A DNA stretch of 64,000 bases from Manis javanica (Eukaryota > Chordata > Mammalia > Pholidota > Manidae). The stretch is taken from positions 46,312,001 through 46,376,000 of the forward strand of contig NC_133167.1 in NCBI RefSeq assembly GCF_040802235.1. The letters run 5' to 3'. The position numbers were made by a program, and so were the translations under genes. Shown here piece by piece: positions 47,801-61,384 of the stretch. The stretch's first letter is position 1. Each line of letters opens with the position of its first letter. The notes below the pieces were generated by a model, which saw nothing but the letters and a program-made list of their open reading frames with translations, was not told where the DNA came from and did not search any database.

Positions 47801-50364
47801 AGTTCTCTTTAAGCAAGGAAGGCCTCCGAGATGCAGCTCCTTTCTCCCTTTGATATGACTCAGTGAAGTCATCTCACAGCCAGTCTGTCATATGTATGTA
47901 TAATAAACATAGTCTTGCTCTTTGAAAACATATCTGTTTGTCTATCTTTCTCCTGGTAACAAAGAAGTGAACTTATATTCACAGAAACTGTTAAATGTAG
48001 TTTCTTTTATCATCTTTATCTAGATATGGGCAGCGATGGTGCTAAGATAAAAGTCACTCTCACTATGGCAGGAAAGGCCTTCTTGACCACCCATAAACTT
48101 CTGAGTTAGCCCCCAAAGGAATCCCATTTTCCTGTAATGCAGAGTTTGAAAAAGAGTCTTTGATTTGTCTTTCTGTTAATTTTGTGTTGCTCTTGTGAGA
48201 TTAGAACTATTTTGAAACTATGCTAATACGCTTTATTTTGTGGCTCAGAAATTATTTAAGAGTTAAAGAATTTATGGATCCAGGGAATCTAGGAGGGGTG
48301 AAATCTTACTGAGATTGAGAAGTTTCATATCTGGGACTACCTCAAATTTAAAATGGTGTGATATTCCACGAGGACTTTTTTGCTTTAAGGAAGGTAGATA
48401 CTACATTTTCTTTAGGATAAAGATGTATCACTTAAAAAATTTTTTTTGGGAGACAGATCATTTTGGGCTTTGGTCACACTTTCCAGAGATAGTTAAGAGT
48501 GGAATAACATTCCTCCTTTGGCTGGGTAGTATCCCTTGGATAACATTAAGGATGGAAATAAGATTTTCAGTGGGTTTATATGCAGTGGCTTAAATGGTCT
48601 TAGTTTTTTTATTATTAAATTTAATATTTTCTTTTGAAAATTACATAAAAAGGGAATGTCTTAGAGTTGTAAAATGTTCTACTTTTCTTATTTAAGTAAC
48701 TGCTATAAATTATACAGGTATATGTATACTTAAACTATTTTGTCTAGGAGTGCGCACTCAAGTTTCCCCAGTCTGTATGCTGGATTTTATTAACTTTGTC
48801 TCAGTCACAATAGTAATATCGTACGTATTGCAATCCAGAGATCTTGGTGTCCCCTTAGGGAACTGTATAATACACACTAACTTTGACTTTCCTGCTCTCT
48901 ACCCCTGTTCTTTTCTTTTTCTCCTCCCAATGTTAGCCCTCCTATGGGTTTGGCTGCTATTATCTCTCACCAGAGGCATTTGTTAGGTACAAGAATGAGT
49001 GTCTTTTAGTAGTTGAGAAAGTGTGGTGATGGCTGCCTGTCTGCTTAAGCTTGGCTTTGTGAAATTTGCATGCATTTCACAGTGACAGTTTTTACACATC
49101 TATTAAATATCAGTACATTTTTGCTGTTTGAACCTTATCTACAGACAGTAGGATTTCCTTTTGTAAGGGAGAAAGCCTGTATTTTTCACTATAAAAACTT
49201 TACCTTCTCAGGTTTTTTATTTGATAAAAATCTCTCCACTCTAGTATAATTTCCTTGGGGCTTTGCACCAGTGTTTGGTCTCAATTTTTAATAATTTTGA
49301 TGAGTGAATCTCCCGAAAGAAAACATGCTTGTGCTCTGAAATATTCCCACTAGAAACCTGGGGAGTCTTGTCTTATTGAGAGCCAAGTGCTTGATTCCTT
49401 TATTAATTCCTTGCTGGAGAACCTCAATATAGTTAACCTTCCTTAACACTACACTGGAGAAATCAATCAAGGGTCTTTTATTGTAATTATTAAATTTGAT
49501 AAAATAACATTTAGGTGAAGCTCAAAACCTGAGATAATGGAGCAAATGGTAGTATAATGACAATTTTTAATTCCTTTTTTGACTCATGGGACTCTTAGTT
49601 GCAAATAGCTTTTCCAGAGAGGATAATGAGAATAAGGGGAGAGACAAATACATCTCCACTTAAATACTATTTTAAAAAGTATCCCTTCAGAAACCTCTAG
49701 AATAAAATTTTATCTAATGGAGGACAGAAATCCTTGTTTTTATTTTAATGAGTCTGAAGACTTATTACTATATGCATTGCTAACCCACTGTGAGAAGAAC
49801 CTCATGAATTTAGTTTTGAACTAAGGGATACTTAAACAATATGTTTTAACTCTTCTGTGATATACAAACTTACATATTCTACTTTTTTCCTTAAAAAAAT
49901 TTTTTTTTTTGATGTCAGGATCAGTATTATTTTGTCTCTCTGTGGTTACTAAATTACAAAAGATATGGCTGTCCGTTAGTGCAGGACATGGTAGGACTAC
50001 CTGTGAGAGTGCCAAGGGGTCCAGGGCGTGTACAGTCACCGAGCACAGTGCTGCTAGCCACTTGAGTCATATACCAGCCGACTGTGATGCCTTTGTGGGG
50101 ATAAACCAACAATTTCTGTCAACAGTGGCGGTGCACAGCCTTATGTGGTCTGGCACACATCCCCCAGAGAACAGGAGTGAGCTCCTGAATCGATTTGTAC
50201 TGTTTGTTTCCTAAAAGTTCTCCTTTTCTGTTGATACTAAATGCAATGGAGTAGGGCCAAAGTGATGTGGACTAGTTCAGCAGCTGGGGAGTCATTGGAA
50301 ACAACCAGAATCTACACTTCCTATTCATGGTGGTTATTAATGTGTAGCTGGAATTAGCATTCTA

Positions 50365-50470
50365 CTAAACTAAACCGATATTTATTTTGGGCCTGCTATA
50401 GGTCAGGCTTGGGAGTGGAAGGGGGAGGGGGCAGTGAAGAAGACCTATCTAAGGCCAGACGTGTTGGAGA
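50365..50470 (-). mobile_element. Possible L2 scrap
   Basis: 'gatatttattttgggcctgc' followed by 'tataggtcaggcttggg' and 'gcagtgaagaagac' is similar in layout to the reverse complement of L2 3' sequence. It is very diverged and could be coincidental. Confidence 0.3.
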
Positions 50471-51904
50471 AGGAAAAGGTGGGCTTCTTGTTCACCTTAA
50501 CTAGACATTCCTGACATCAGGGAATTCAGTTCCTTGGGCCAGGCCTGCTATGGCTGAGTTCCCAGGGGTAGCTCCGGCTTTTCTGTTTAGATAAGTAGCC
50601 ACACTGTGCCTCCTGTGTGCTTCTGAAATCTTGCAAACTGCAGGCTGACTTGATCCTGCCACCACATTTTAGAGACTGTTGAGTATTGAGAGACTTGGAG
50701 TTTATCTTTCAGGTTCAGGTCTGACTTCAGGTTGAACTGTGGTTTCTCAGGCTGGGAACAGGCCTGGATTTAGAGGCCTGGAAGACCAGAACCCATCTCC
50801 CTACCTTACTACTTCAAGCCCAGTCTGAGCCTTTGGGGTGTTAAGTGAGAGAAGGCCAGAGTTCACCCAACTTGCCCCACCCCTGGCCTATTTTTGTTCT
50901 TATCCTCTAGAGTTAAGATCTGCTTCAGGAGATGCTCAATTGTGTCTGGTTTTACTAGAGAGAATTCTGAAAATAAAATACTTCTTGATAATCATACCCC
51001 CATTTCAGCCCACATCCTCTCAGGGGAAGAGGCATAAAGGAGCTTTATTTTTGAGACTTGAGATGGTCTAACACTGAGTTATAAACAACTGCTCATAGAT
51101 GAACATGAAATCAAATTTCTGCATATAAGGATCAGTTTCCCTGTAGAGTAATTATTAAGTAAATTTTGCTTTCGTAACTATAGTATTGACTGTGATCTTC
51201 CGCCTGTGAACAACCCAGGGCGTTCTGTGTCCCACCTCCATCACAGCTTCCTCTTAAGTAAATTAAAAACAAAACCAGCAACAAAAACAATTGAATTAAT
51301 CCTTCAGAGATTCTGAGTTCATAATCAAAGGACAAAGAGGACAAAGCAGTTTAGGTGAGCCTAGAGGACCTCTGGTCCACCTGTGAGTGGCTCCCTTGAC
51401 CCCAAATGATTTTGCTCTCCCCCTACCCCAAGACTGGTGAGTTTACATGTATTGCACTACCTGAAATTATTCCCACTAGAGGAAATGTGCTATTCAATGT
51501 GTTTCTTTTACAATGGAAATACATCTAAAGAGATTTAGGGACTACTAGACCATTCAAATATAAAAGTGTAGCATCTTTTTATATATTAATCTCTTTGGAG
51601 TTTTCAAGCTAGCCCCTAGGGGAATGGGAGGCTGAAGTGGAAAGGTGGAATGTGCAGCCTCCGGCTACCATAGCTCAGGAAGTGTGGGTTGCCTGTGAGA
51701 GGACAGCAGGGGCTGAGAAAAGGGGAGTAGGACTCATTTGATCCACTCTGAAATTTTGCTGGGACCTCAAGGAGGTAATGGCCTCCCTGCTTTTCCTTTC
51801 TCTTTCTGGTTGGAATTCTCGGTACTCAAACTTGCCTTCATTGTTTGGAGGAATCATCTAGAGGTTAATATTGGCAAATTATTAATCATCTTGTCTGTGA
51901 CTTG

Positions 51905-51950
<46 letters not shown>

Positions 51951-51974
51951 TGGTGGGGGGAGGCAGAGAGAGAG
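51905..51974 (+). repeat. Compound microsatellite (GT)n(GA)n
   Basis: GT run 51905-51926, GA run 51927-51950, then TGGTGGGGGGAGG at 51951-51963 and a short AGAG tail. The structure and the 13-base flank match the tract at 6296-6398. Confidence 0.95.
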
Positions 51975-53374
51975 AATATGAGGTTCTAGAGCAAATAAAT
52001 GGCTTCTTTTGTTTTTCCAGTAAATTTGCAATAAGAAAAGATAGGTGCCACCCCTCACTCCGTTCCTTCCCTCTCAGTCCTCTGAAAGACTCTATGTTAT
52101 TCACTCGGTTTATGTGGTAGATTTTGTTTCAGTGTCTCAGGGGTTCTATGAGGTATTGATTGTGGTCCTTGTTGAGTGTGGTGCTTTATTCCAAGTTGAG
52201 TTTTATATAAAGAACAGATATGAAATTACCCTAAAGCCTCTGTTATCTTCACTTAGCCCTGGGACCTTCTCAAGTGATAGAACCAGATTCACTGCCAGCC
52301 ACAGGGAAGGGAGTAGTCCCTGTGGCTGCCTTCCTCCAGGAAACAGATGGTTTTAGAAGCCCTCTGAACGAGGGGAGGAGAAGGGCTGGCCTCCTATCAT
52401 CTCTGAATAGCTCCTGTCATTCATGGGGCTGGCCCAGGAATGAGGGTGGATCCAGGAGACAAGGGTGCTGGGGAGGAGGCTGGAGCTCACACTCACTCAC
52501 ACTAGAGCATGACCCAGGATTTGAGCTCTTCTCTGTCTGTGACCTGTGAGTGACTGAAGAGGAGGAACTGCCTAGTTCCTCTTCTCCACCTGGCACTGGG
52601 CCCGACCTGGGATAGGACTCAGCGAGTGGTGATGGGCCCTTCACTGCCAGGCCAGGCCTTTCTGTGAGTGTGGGATTTGTTCTTTCCACTCTCAGGAAAG
52701 CAGTGTGCTTGGGACTTGGAGTTGGCAAACTGAACTTCTCTACTCTTGTCTCCCTGGGTTTCTCTGGGTATGTTACTTATTTTCTCATGGTTCATTATTA
52801 AATGAGAGTAGAAGTACCCCTCCCACAGGGTACATGTGGGGAGAAAATGTATGTATGTGATAGTATGTGATGAGTCAGGAGCACTATGCAAATGAGAAGT
52901 TTGCTTTGTGTCCCAGCTTTTGTGGGAGGCAGTGGAATCCTGTCCTCCAGAACCCCTGATCCTGGACCTTCTTTCATTTTTCATTGTTAAAGTTAGACAT
53001 CCAGAGCATTAAGGAATATTTGTTCCTCAGGTCACTTTCATTCCAATGTTGTGGCATTTCCAGAAAACAGTAGTTGTTCTTTAAAATTAAGGGAAGAGAA
53101 AAATTTGCCATACTAAAGAATAAAATATTTGGAAATAAAACAATCGCCTATAATTTACTTGATGATGCAGAGAAGGGAGCACTTTAGATCTTGGAGTTTG
53201 ACCAAGAGTACATCTGTCTTCCATCCTCCTAAGATCTCTAGAACACAAGAGGAAAGATAACTGAGGCGTCCAAGAATGCTCAAGACAATCGCACAATTGT
53301 CCTAGTTATCAGTTTGTGATGAATTTATCATGTCAGGAGAAACCATTGTGTATGTCGCTATTTGGCAGATTGAT

Positions 53375-53690
53375 TAGAGCAGCTCTGTCTGATAGAAATA
53401 TAATATGAACCACATGTATAATTTAAAATTTTCAAGTAGCTTCATTTAAAAAGAAGTTAAATAGGTGAAATTAATTTTACTCGTGTATTTTATTTAACTT
53501 TATGTGTCCAAAATATTATTTTTACATGCACCTAATTAAACATGATATATTTATTTTTATTTCTCTTTTGATACTAAATCATTGAAATCAGATGTGCATT
53601 TTATACTTAATAGCACATCTTAACTCGGGACTAGTCACATTTCAAGTGCTCAGTTGCACATGTGGCTACTGTATTGGGCAGTTTTAGAAT
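53375..53690 (+). mobile_element. hAT-like non-autonomous DNA transposon, copy 2
   Basis: Imperfect terminal inverted repeats: the left end reads 'cagctctgtctgatagaaat', and the right end 'ctactgtattgggcagtttt' is its imperfect reverse complement. Interior landmarks are 'gaaccacatgtataattt', 'gcacatcttaactcgggact' and 'tcaagtgctcagttgcacat'. It is about 315 bp, has no coding capacity and belongs to the same family as 11790-12100 in the opposite orientation. The family name is uncertain. Confidence 0.65.
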
Positions 53691-53939
53691 ATAAAAATTG
53701 TTTTTTTTAATACTTTCAGCCTTTTACTATGGGGTACCTTGGACATTATAAGCCACTGTTATTTGCATCTTAAGTAATTAGGCCTTTTGATGATTATTAG
53801 TATAATTTTTATTCTGAAGGGATGCTTTTTAGTAAGTTTCATGGGCACTGATTATATGGACCTTGAAAAAAATTATTGGTCTCTTTTTTCCCTTTTGTAT
53901 TAACGGTATTGATACTGACTTTGAAAAAAGAAAAATAAA

Positions 53940-54155
53940 TAGGTTCCATTTTTTGAGGGCTAGCTATCAAACAACTGTATTTCATTGTTTAATCTTCACA
54001 GCTGCTCTATGATATAGTTATTATGATTTGCATTTTAGCTAGGAGGAATTTGAGCCTCAGAGAGGTCAAATAAATAACCCAAGGTCACTTCCATAGATAA
54101 GTGGGGAGAGTGCCAGCATTTGATCCAAGAGTTGCCTGCCTCCTGAAGCAGAGAT
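53940..54155 (-). mobile_element. MIR SINE, antisense
   Basis: Reversed MIR order: 'taatcttcacagctgctcta', 'gatttgcattttagctagga', 'tgagcctcagagaggtcaaa', 'aacccaaggtcacttccata' and 'cagcatttgatccaagagtt'. It is well preserved for a MIR. Confidence 0.8.
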
Positions 54156-54751
54156 AGTCACCACATTTAGCCATCTTTCCACACTGTGTCTGTTCACAAG
54201 GCTGTGGTGGTAAAGGTCAGGTTAAGTCTTTATAATTGTACACATTTCTAAAGAAATGTCATGGTGAAAATGACAATTTGAGCTTCATAATTACTGACAG
54301 TTGGGAAGATGCATTTTCTAATAGGGAGAGTCCCATGTTCATTTTGCCTCTATGACACTAGAATTCATTTATCCTAATTGTCAAAGCAACTCTTAAGTTT
54401 TAGCAAATGGCTGGGCTGAGCGCCTGTCCTCCAGATTAAACCTCCCTGCTTACATCCCGTAATTGTTAAAGGCTTAGTGAGGCTTATAATCAAAAGGTTC
54501 AAAGTTCTCTACTTGATCATCTGGAAATGGGTCTGTGCTACAGGAAAGGAAAAATAATGCCGTAAGCTCTAGATATAAGACTAGAACAAGTGTTTCTTTT
54601 TCCTTCTTGATCATTTCTAAATTTTGTTTTAAATACATTTTAATTTTACATGCTATTCTTTTAATGGAACTCATCTTTTAAATCTTTCCATTCTTAATGT
54701 ATTTTTTGAAGTGGTTTCCAAATACTCTCCCTATCTTCTTATTCATCGTCA

Positions 54752-54818
54752 CTTTTTTCTTTGCTTCCCTCTCTCCTTTCTTCCCTCCCTCCCTCCCTTC
54801 CTCCCATCCTTCCTTCTT
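54752..54818 (+). repeat. Pyrimidine-rich (TCCC/TTCC)n tract
   Basis: Imperfect CCCT/TTCC repeats ('ccctccctccctcccttcct'). A polypyrimidine stretch in the sense strand of intron 2. Confidence 0.85.
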
Positions 54819-55889
54819 GCATGGGAAGAGTGGGGGGATCAAATGGATAAATACTCTTTTTGGGGTGTATATTTCTACTCATCATTTTGTAGTTTTCTTT
54901 CTCGAGGATTTGCTGTTTTCAGAGACTTTAAAAACCTATGCCATAATTTTCTTCTTCCCCACATGTGACCTCAATTGTACTATTTACTGTTTTTTATTTC
55001 TCTTGTCATTGTCACAAGTAATTGTGACTATTTTTCCTGCCTGCCTCTTCTTTTATAAAAATTGCATTTCTTTGTAAAAATTTCATAATTGTTTAGCTCA
55101 ATCAAATTCTAGTAAAAAGCAAATTTTTCTAGGGGTTAAATACAACCTGTTAGTGATATTTTTTGGTATCTCACATATATGTGTTTTCAGGACAAATTCT
55201 ACTAGCATACACTTCTGGTTAATATTGTTTTATAAGTGATCTCGAAGTCCTTTTTTTAAAATTTTTTAAGAAGTGAGTGATGTTTGTGAAGGATAGCTGC
55301 TTGCTTTTTGACTTTTAGGAGTTATTGCTAACATGGCAGATAACAACTGCTTCCTTTAGTCACTGAATAAAATGTGTAGGAAATATTTTGGTAATTGACT
55401 CTTTTAAAAATAAAAGTCTATACATGTTGTAGACTGCTGCACTCCAATGTTGTACTTCATATCTAACTCATTGAACTAATAATATTATTGTAAATAAATA
55501 ATAGGGTCTTAAGTTTTTTCAGTTAATCATAGACTGGAGAAAGATGAATGGTTTCTAAGTAATGGGAACATGATAGCTTATAGAGCAACTGGATTCATTT
55601 AAGGGTCTTATCTGTGATTCCCAGATGTGTGACAGTCACGTGTTGACATTAGGAATTGCACATGGATTTTCAGCATTGAAACTTATGTACACACAGGTGT
55701 TAGTGACGAAGTAGCTTACACTGCCACTGACTGGCCTTATGTGCGGATATGCTGCAATCATTAAAAAAAAAAACCAATCTACTTCCTTGGAGAAAGATAA
55801 AAGAGTTAAAAAGTCTAAATGGGAACTCTTCCCTGTGGTTAGGACTCTGATGAATGGGTTCTATAAAATGCCATTATGCTTGCTGAGGA

Positions 55890-56020
55890 AGGTTTTATGC
55901 CTTCAACTGCATGGAGGGCAGAAGCCACATTAGACTTGTTCTTACTTTACCCCTGGAGTTATGGGGGATACTGACCACATAGTACGTATTCAGGAAATAG
56001 AAGTTAGATGAATGAATGAC
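55890..56020 (+). mobile_element. L2 3' tail, sense
   Basis: 'ggagggcagaagccacatta', then 'ccacatagtacgtattcagg' and the terminal 'gatgaatgaatga', the characteristic L2 end. Short and diverged. Confidence 0.5.
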
Positions 56021-57797
56021 CAAGTTGTCTAATTTAGAGGAAATCTAATTTATATTATTCATTCCATGTCTTACATACATTTGGGAATAAAGTGGGCATA
56101 AATAAATAAGTATTCAGTATGCCAGTACTGGTCACAATCTTAAAAAATGTTTTGCAAGGTGTTATGTGGCAAGGAAAATTCTCTTGTCTAAAACATCAGT
56201 CTGCTTCACCCTTATTTCCTATTTTCCATAAATCTGTACCATGGATAGTGTATTTGCTATAGGCAATAATGCTGCTTTGCTGCTCTTAAGAGTTAACACT
56301 GAATGAATAGTTGTGCCAGGCAGGGTATGGTGTGAGTAGTTAGACTGTTGTGGAGGCTTAATAATAATTACCATGGTCTTTAATGATAACAATTCTTAAT
56401 GAGTATTATTGTTAATAATGATTATATTTAATAATTAAGCCCAATACTTATTATCTTTAAGAATAATAATTAGCACATGAGAACTAGGTGCACCATTGTA
56501 TTATCTTTAGAACAGAAATCTCAATCTGTGACCTGGTAGTCTGCAGTGTCTACTCCCACCTTCTGCTTTCCAGATCAGAGTGAGTCAGGGTCCAGGCAAC
56601 AGGGAGCAGCTTCGAGAAAAATTTTTATGCACTCGATGTGTCAAAGACCATACCCTCATAGGCCAGTTTACACTGACGTCTTATTTTTATTGTGAAGTGT
56701 CTTCACCATGACCAGCTAACCCTTCGCCTCCCCCATCTCTCTGCCTGCCCATCCGTCTTTCATAACTTTTGACTTTTCTTGCACAAAGAGAAAACCCAGA
56801 GCAGATCCTTATTCTATAATATACTAATTTGTATGAATAACAAAGGACAGAGCCCTTGTTTATGACTTGTATATTGGTAAAACTTTGATCTTATGCCTTG
56901 GCTATGTTTAGATTTAAATGCCTGTATGACTTTTTTTTTTAAATAAATAGTTTATAAAAAATCTTTGAATTAAATATTTTTTAGCTTTTTACACTTTGAT
57001 ACAAAGCAGAGAAATATTTCAGTGACAACAGGTTTCAACAGATTTTCAGCTAGACTAATTTGCTTTATTCTTTAGGATAGTTTACTTCTTTTCTCTGAAA
57101 ACACAAGAAGAGATACTCCCTTTCCAGTAGTAACTGGTCCTAATGTATAAAATAATAATTTTAAAAAATGCCAAGTTTTATATTTGGTTATATATTTTTT
57201 GATATTAGTTAAACAGAAGATTTTCATGAGCAGGGCTTTTTCAGGCAAATTGATGACCTGTTTACCAGAATTTAGAAAAATGAAAAATTCAAGAGGGACT
57301 TCTTCTAAGTTCCTGTTGACTTTCTTGTACATATTCACATTAAGTGCAGAATTATGTGTATACACATAATTACAGAATTTCCAGGGTAGGCCCCGAAATC
57401 CAATATGCCTCCTTATTAGGTATCTTACAACATTTCCAGACAAAGGCAGATCTGATCTGAAAATACTAGTCCTGATTAAGAGTTAATGATAAAACCATAA
57501 ACAGGAAGGATGTGAGGTCTAGAAGGTCACCTTGACCTCACCTATGTGCCAGCAATGAACTGGAGGTCTCTCAGGACACTTCTGATTGGTGCAGTCCACT
57601 TTTTAATGACTAGAATCTGAGGGCTTCTGCCATTGCTGGGGGCAATTCTGCTGCAGTCTGACAGTAATAATGGAGGAGAAAAAAATCCACAGCGTTCGCA
57701 TTAGGCCCATCTGACTAAGAGGCTTGTTTAATCTAAACCACTGTCTATCACAGATGAGTGACTTTTATAACTTTCTCTTCCCTTCTCATCATGGTGA

Positions 57798-58076
<279 letters not shown>

Positions 58077-58929
58077 TGATTTGAGGAATGTGTCCCCTGA
58101 AATTATTCTCTAAAACAGGGGTTGGAGGAGAAGGGTTAGATGTAGCATCTTTCCCAAACAGTGAACAGGAGAATGTTCCTTGCAGAGTCTTGTTTTCTGG
58201 ATGTTTTGGGAAGCATTTGACCAGTACCTCTAAAGCCACCAAAATCAACTTGAATTTCAAAGTGATCATCATAGGGGTTTTGATGTTGATAATTCAGTTA
58301 TTTTCTGTAAGTCCCCAAATTGGTCGCCTCAGAGTGCAGAGATGTATGCCTCCTAACTATCCAAACTTTAATACATGATTTATAAGCGTTCAGTTTTTTA
58401 AATTTATTTATTGCTTTGGCCCTGCAGCTTCTGTACTTTACAATCAGCTTTTAATTAAATTGAAAAAAAAAAATGGATGCATCTTACCGTACTTTTGTAT
58501 CTTTGAAAACTGCTCTGTAGTTCTGATGTAGCCCATTCATTAAAAAAAAAATCAGTGTCTTTGTGATCAATTCATTCTGCCTATTTAATTAAATATTAAA
58601 ATAGCATCGTTTTAGTGTATACTGTACAGCATTGGGGAGCCCATTGTGAGCGTGTGTTGCTTTGCTTTGAAGCATAGCCTATTGTTCTCTCATGCCAAAG
58701 AATTGACAAGACAAATAACAACAAAAATACCCCAAACCTTGAATGGAAAAAAAATTTGATGCAATGAAATGAAAATCCTTGTTTTTCAGCTGAAATGATT
58801 GAACTGTGTAGTTTATGATAATGGTTATAACTAAAGGAGAGAATGTGTGACTTCTAGTTTGTTTTATATATTAACTTCCTATATTAATATTACTACCCTT
58901 ACTTAACATTTATGTATATGCCTTGGATT

Positions 58930-59065
58930 TTTGCTACTTTTTAAATGAGTTCCTCTTCTTACAATTCAGATGAGGAAACTGAGAGAGTAAGATGTTTATA
59001 CAGTTACAAACACAGTGACCAAGAACCTTGGATCTAAATTCCTGAGCTCTTGATTATGATTCTGT
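58930..59065 (-). mobile_element. MIR SINE, antisense, partial
   Basis: 'caattcagatgaggaaactg' followed by 'agagagtaagatg' and 'cttggatctaaattcctgag' fits the MIR core in reverse. Diverged. Confidence 0.55.
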
Positions 59066-59534
59066 AAGCAGATCATTATTTTTTTATAAAAATATCTTAA
59101 TTAAGTATTTAAGTTATATCTAAGTTCTATCAAGAAATCAACTTATCTGAAACCAGGGGTCAAGAGTGTTTTTCCAGGGCAGGTAGTAGCCACCCCATGG
59201 ATGATTGTGAGTCCAAGTACGGTCTGAATCCAAGTGCTTGGCTTGTTGGTGTGCAGTAATGCAGCTGAATGGTAAGAGTCTGTAGTTTCAAAGTAGTGTG
59301 ATAAAGAATGATTCATTTCCTTTCCCTGATGACTTTCCTTCTTCTGTGGGGGATTCAAGATTTGATCCCAAGCAAATTGCGTACTGGGCACCATTGCTTT
59401 TATTTCATGCTATGTGCCTAAATGAAATAAAGGAACCTTCCTTCCTTCCTGTCCATAAAGGGATTTTTTTCTCTGAATGTAAAGGTCATTGTAGCCCACT
59501 GCTTGCATCCTGGTGTACCAGCTTCCTGTCTGAC

Positions 59535-59640
59535 AGGGCTATCCATCTCAGTTAGCATGCTGCTCAACGCGCCGTGAGCTCACATGTGGAGCGCGGAGCA
59601 CTAAGTGGCCAAGATTTGATTCTTGGCACATGCTCAGGGA
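59535..59640 (+). mobile_element. Possible tRNA-derived SINE, degenerate
   Basis: 'ccatctcagttagcatgctg' resembles a tRNA-type A box region, and 'caagatttgattcttggcac' about 60 bases later resembles a B box (GGTTCGATTCC-like). The unusual 'caacgcgccgtgagctc' between them gives a CpG cluster in otherwise AT-rich intron, as young or GC-rich SINE heads do. I cannot assign a lineage-specific family. Confidence 0.3.
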
Positions 59641-61384
59641 AGGAGCTCTCGGGAAATTTGCACTAGGGAGCCACACTGTTCCATTCAGTGATGTGGAATG
59701 AGAGTTTTCTGCTCACCAAGGTAAGATGCCCTAGCAAGAAATATGGTCTGTATTAGAGGCTTAAACAGGAAAAAAGTAAAAAGTGAATATTTACTTGCCC
59801 AGAGTTTCTGAAAACCATGGTTAAAAAATACCAAATATTATACTTTTTAAAACTGGAATCTACATTCTGAAGGTGCTGTAGATCACAGGTATACTTTATT
59901 CAGTAGGTAAACAATGGTTTTATCACTAAGGTCCTATACTATAATTTTACAGAGGGGGAAAAAAATCACAGCTTGTTTATTTTGTTTTAAATTAGGCTGC
60001 TGATCTCTGTTTTAGGTAAATGGAAACACTTAGAATAGTTTGTTTTGAAATGAATGTATTAGATCTTTGTTGTCATTCTGATCATCAAACCATGTGCAGT
60101 TTGCTGCATGTGCATTATAGACCAAACAGCATGTAAGACAAGGTCGTTCATGTGCTGGACAAACAGCAGAGTGGGAGAAAGCTAGACAAGAAAGTAGAAC
60201 AAAATATGACTGCATATTCCAGGCCTGGGATATTATGTGTCTAGTCTGTTTTGTTTTGCTTTGGTGGGTTGTTTGCTCAGAGTTTGGGTAATTTCCCCAA
60301 GATGGGGAAGTCATTAGGAATCATTTGCAGCAGAGAAGCTAGCTGAGTGTTTCTGAACCTCTCCTTGTGTTGGAAAAGTTAGGCAAAACTAAATTGCAAG
60401 GATAGCTGGTTGCTTGAGCCTATTTTAAAAACTGAGGTTCTTGAAACATGATTTTCATTTTGATGTCACCAGAAGAGAGTTTCAGTAATTGAATTGGAAT
60501 AGTATTCAGATTGTCTTTAGGAGAGAAAAATACATTAACAGTGTCACTATTTTGAAGTGATACTCAAGTCTCATTTTGTGAGTATGGTATAGTCAGTTTC
60601 TTTCCCTCCAGGTAAGCTGAAGAGATTTTATTAAGAAAGAATATTTGCTTTTAAAGGGTGATAGAAATTCTACTAAAATGGAGTTCAGGGATTTCTAACT
60701 CCCCATGCCTAACCCCACCCCCCTTTTACAGTAACCTTCTTTATTTGAAGCTAGATATTGAGACTCAAGGGAGTGTAAGGGCACAACATACTGTCATAAA
60801 TCATGGGCACTATGCACCATACTTCTAACTGACTCAAACCCTCCATTTCTCAGCGCAAATACAATTAACTTTCACTGATTCTCAAGGATATGAGATGTAG
60901 GATTCGTCTTACTTGCTGTTTTGCATATGCAAAAAGCCAAAAGATGGCAGGCTCTTTGCTTTTCCGAGAATAGGTAGCCTAAGGTCTAATGAATAGCAAA
61001 CATGTTTTACATTACAGTATATGGATAACTATGAATCCATATCTCTTTTAGTCTTTTGAAAGAGGAGTGTTAACCTAGGGACCTACTATGCAGTTACCCC
61101 CCATCCAATCCCCCAACCCCAACTCATCACTCCCCTTCTTCTTTTCATCTTTTCAGTTCTGCCCCATAACGTTTTGGTAATAGCTGTGGATCTTTCTACA
61201 TTGTTGAGAGAGTGCTTTATCCCACTGATGAAGCAGCTATCTATACTTGACAACATGGGTGGTGGACTTTGGAGGTGGCAGTGATGGCAATGTGATTCCT
61301 CACTGTGCACATTTGACTTAATTTGTAGTTGGCATCTTTCCCCTGCCTCTTGTAAATTTTTAAATAATTTAAAAAATAACTTCA

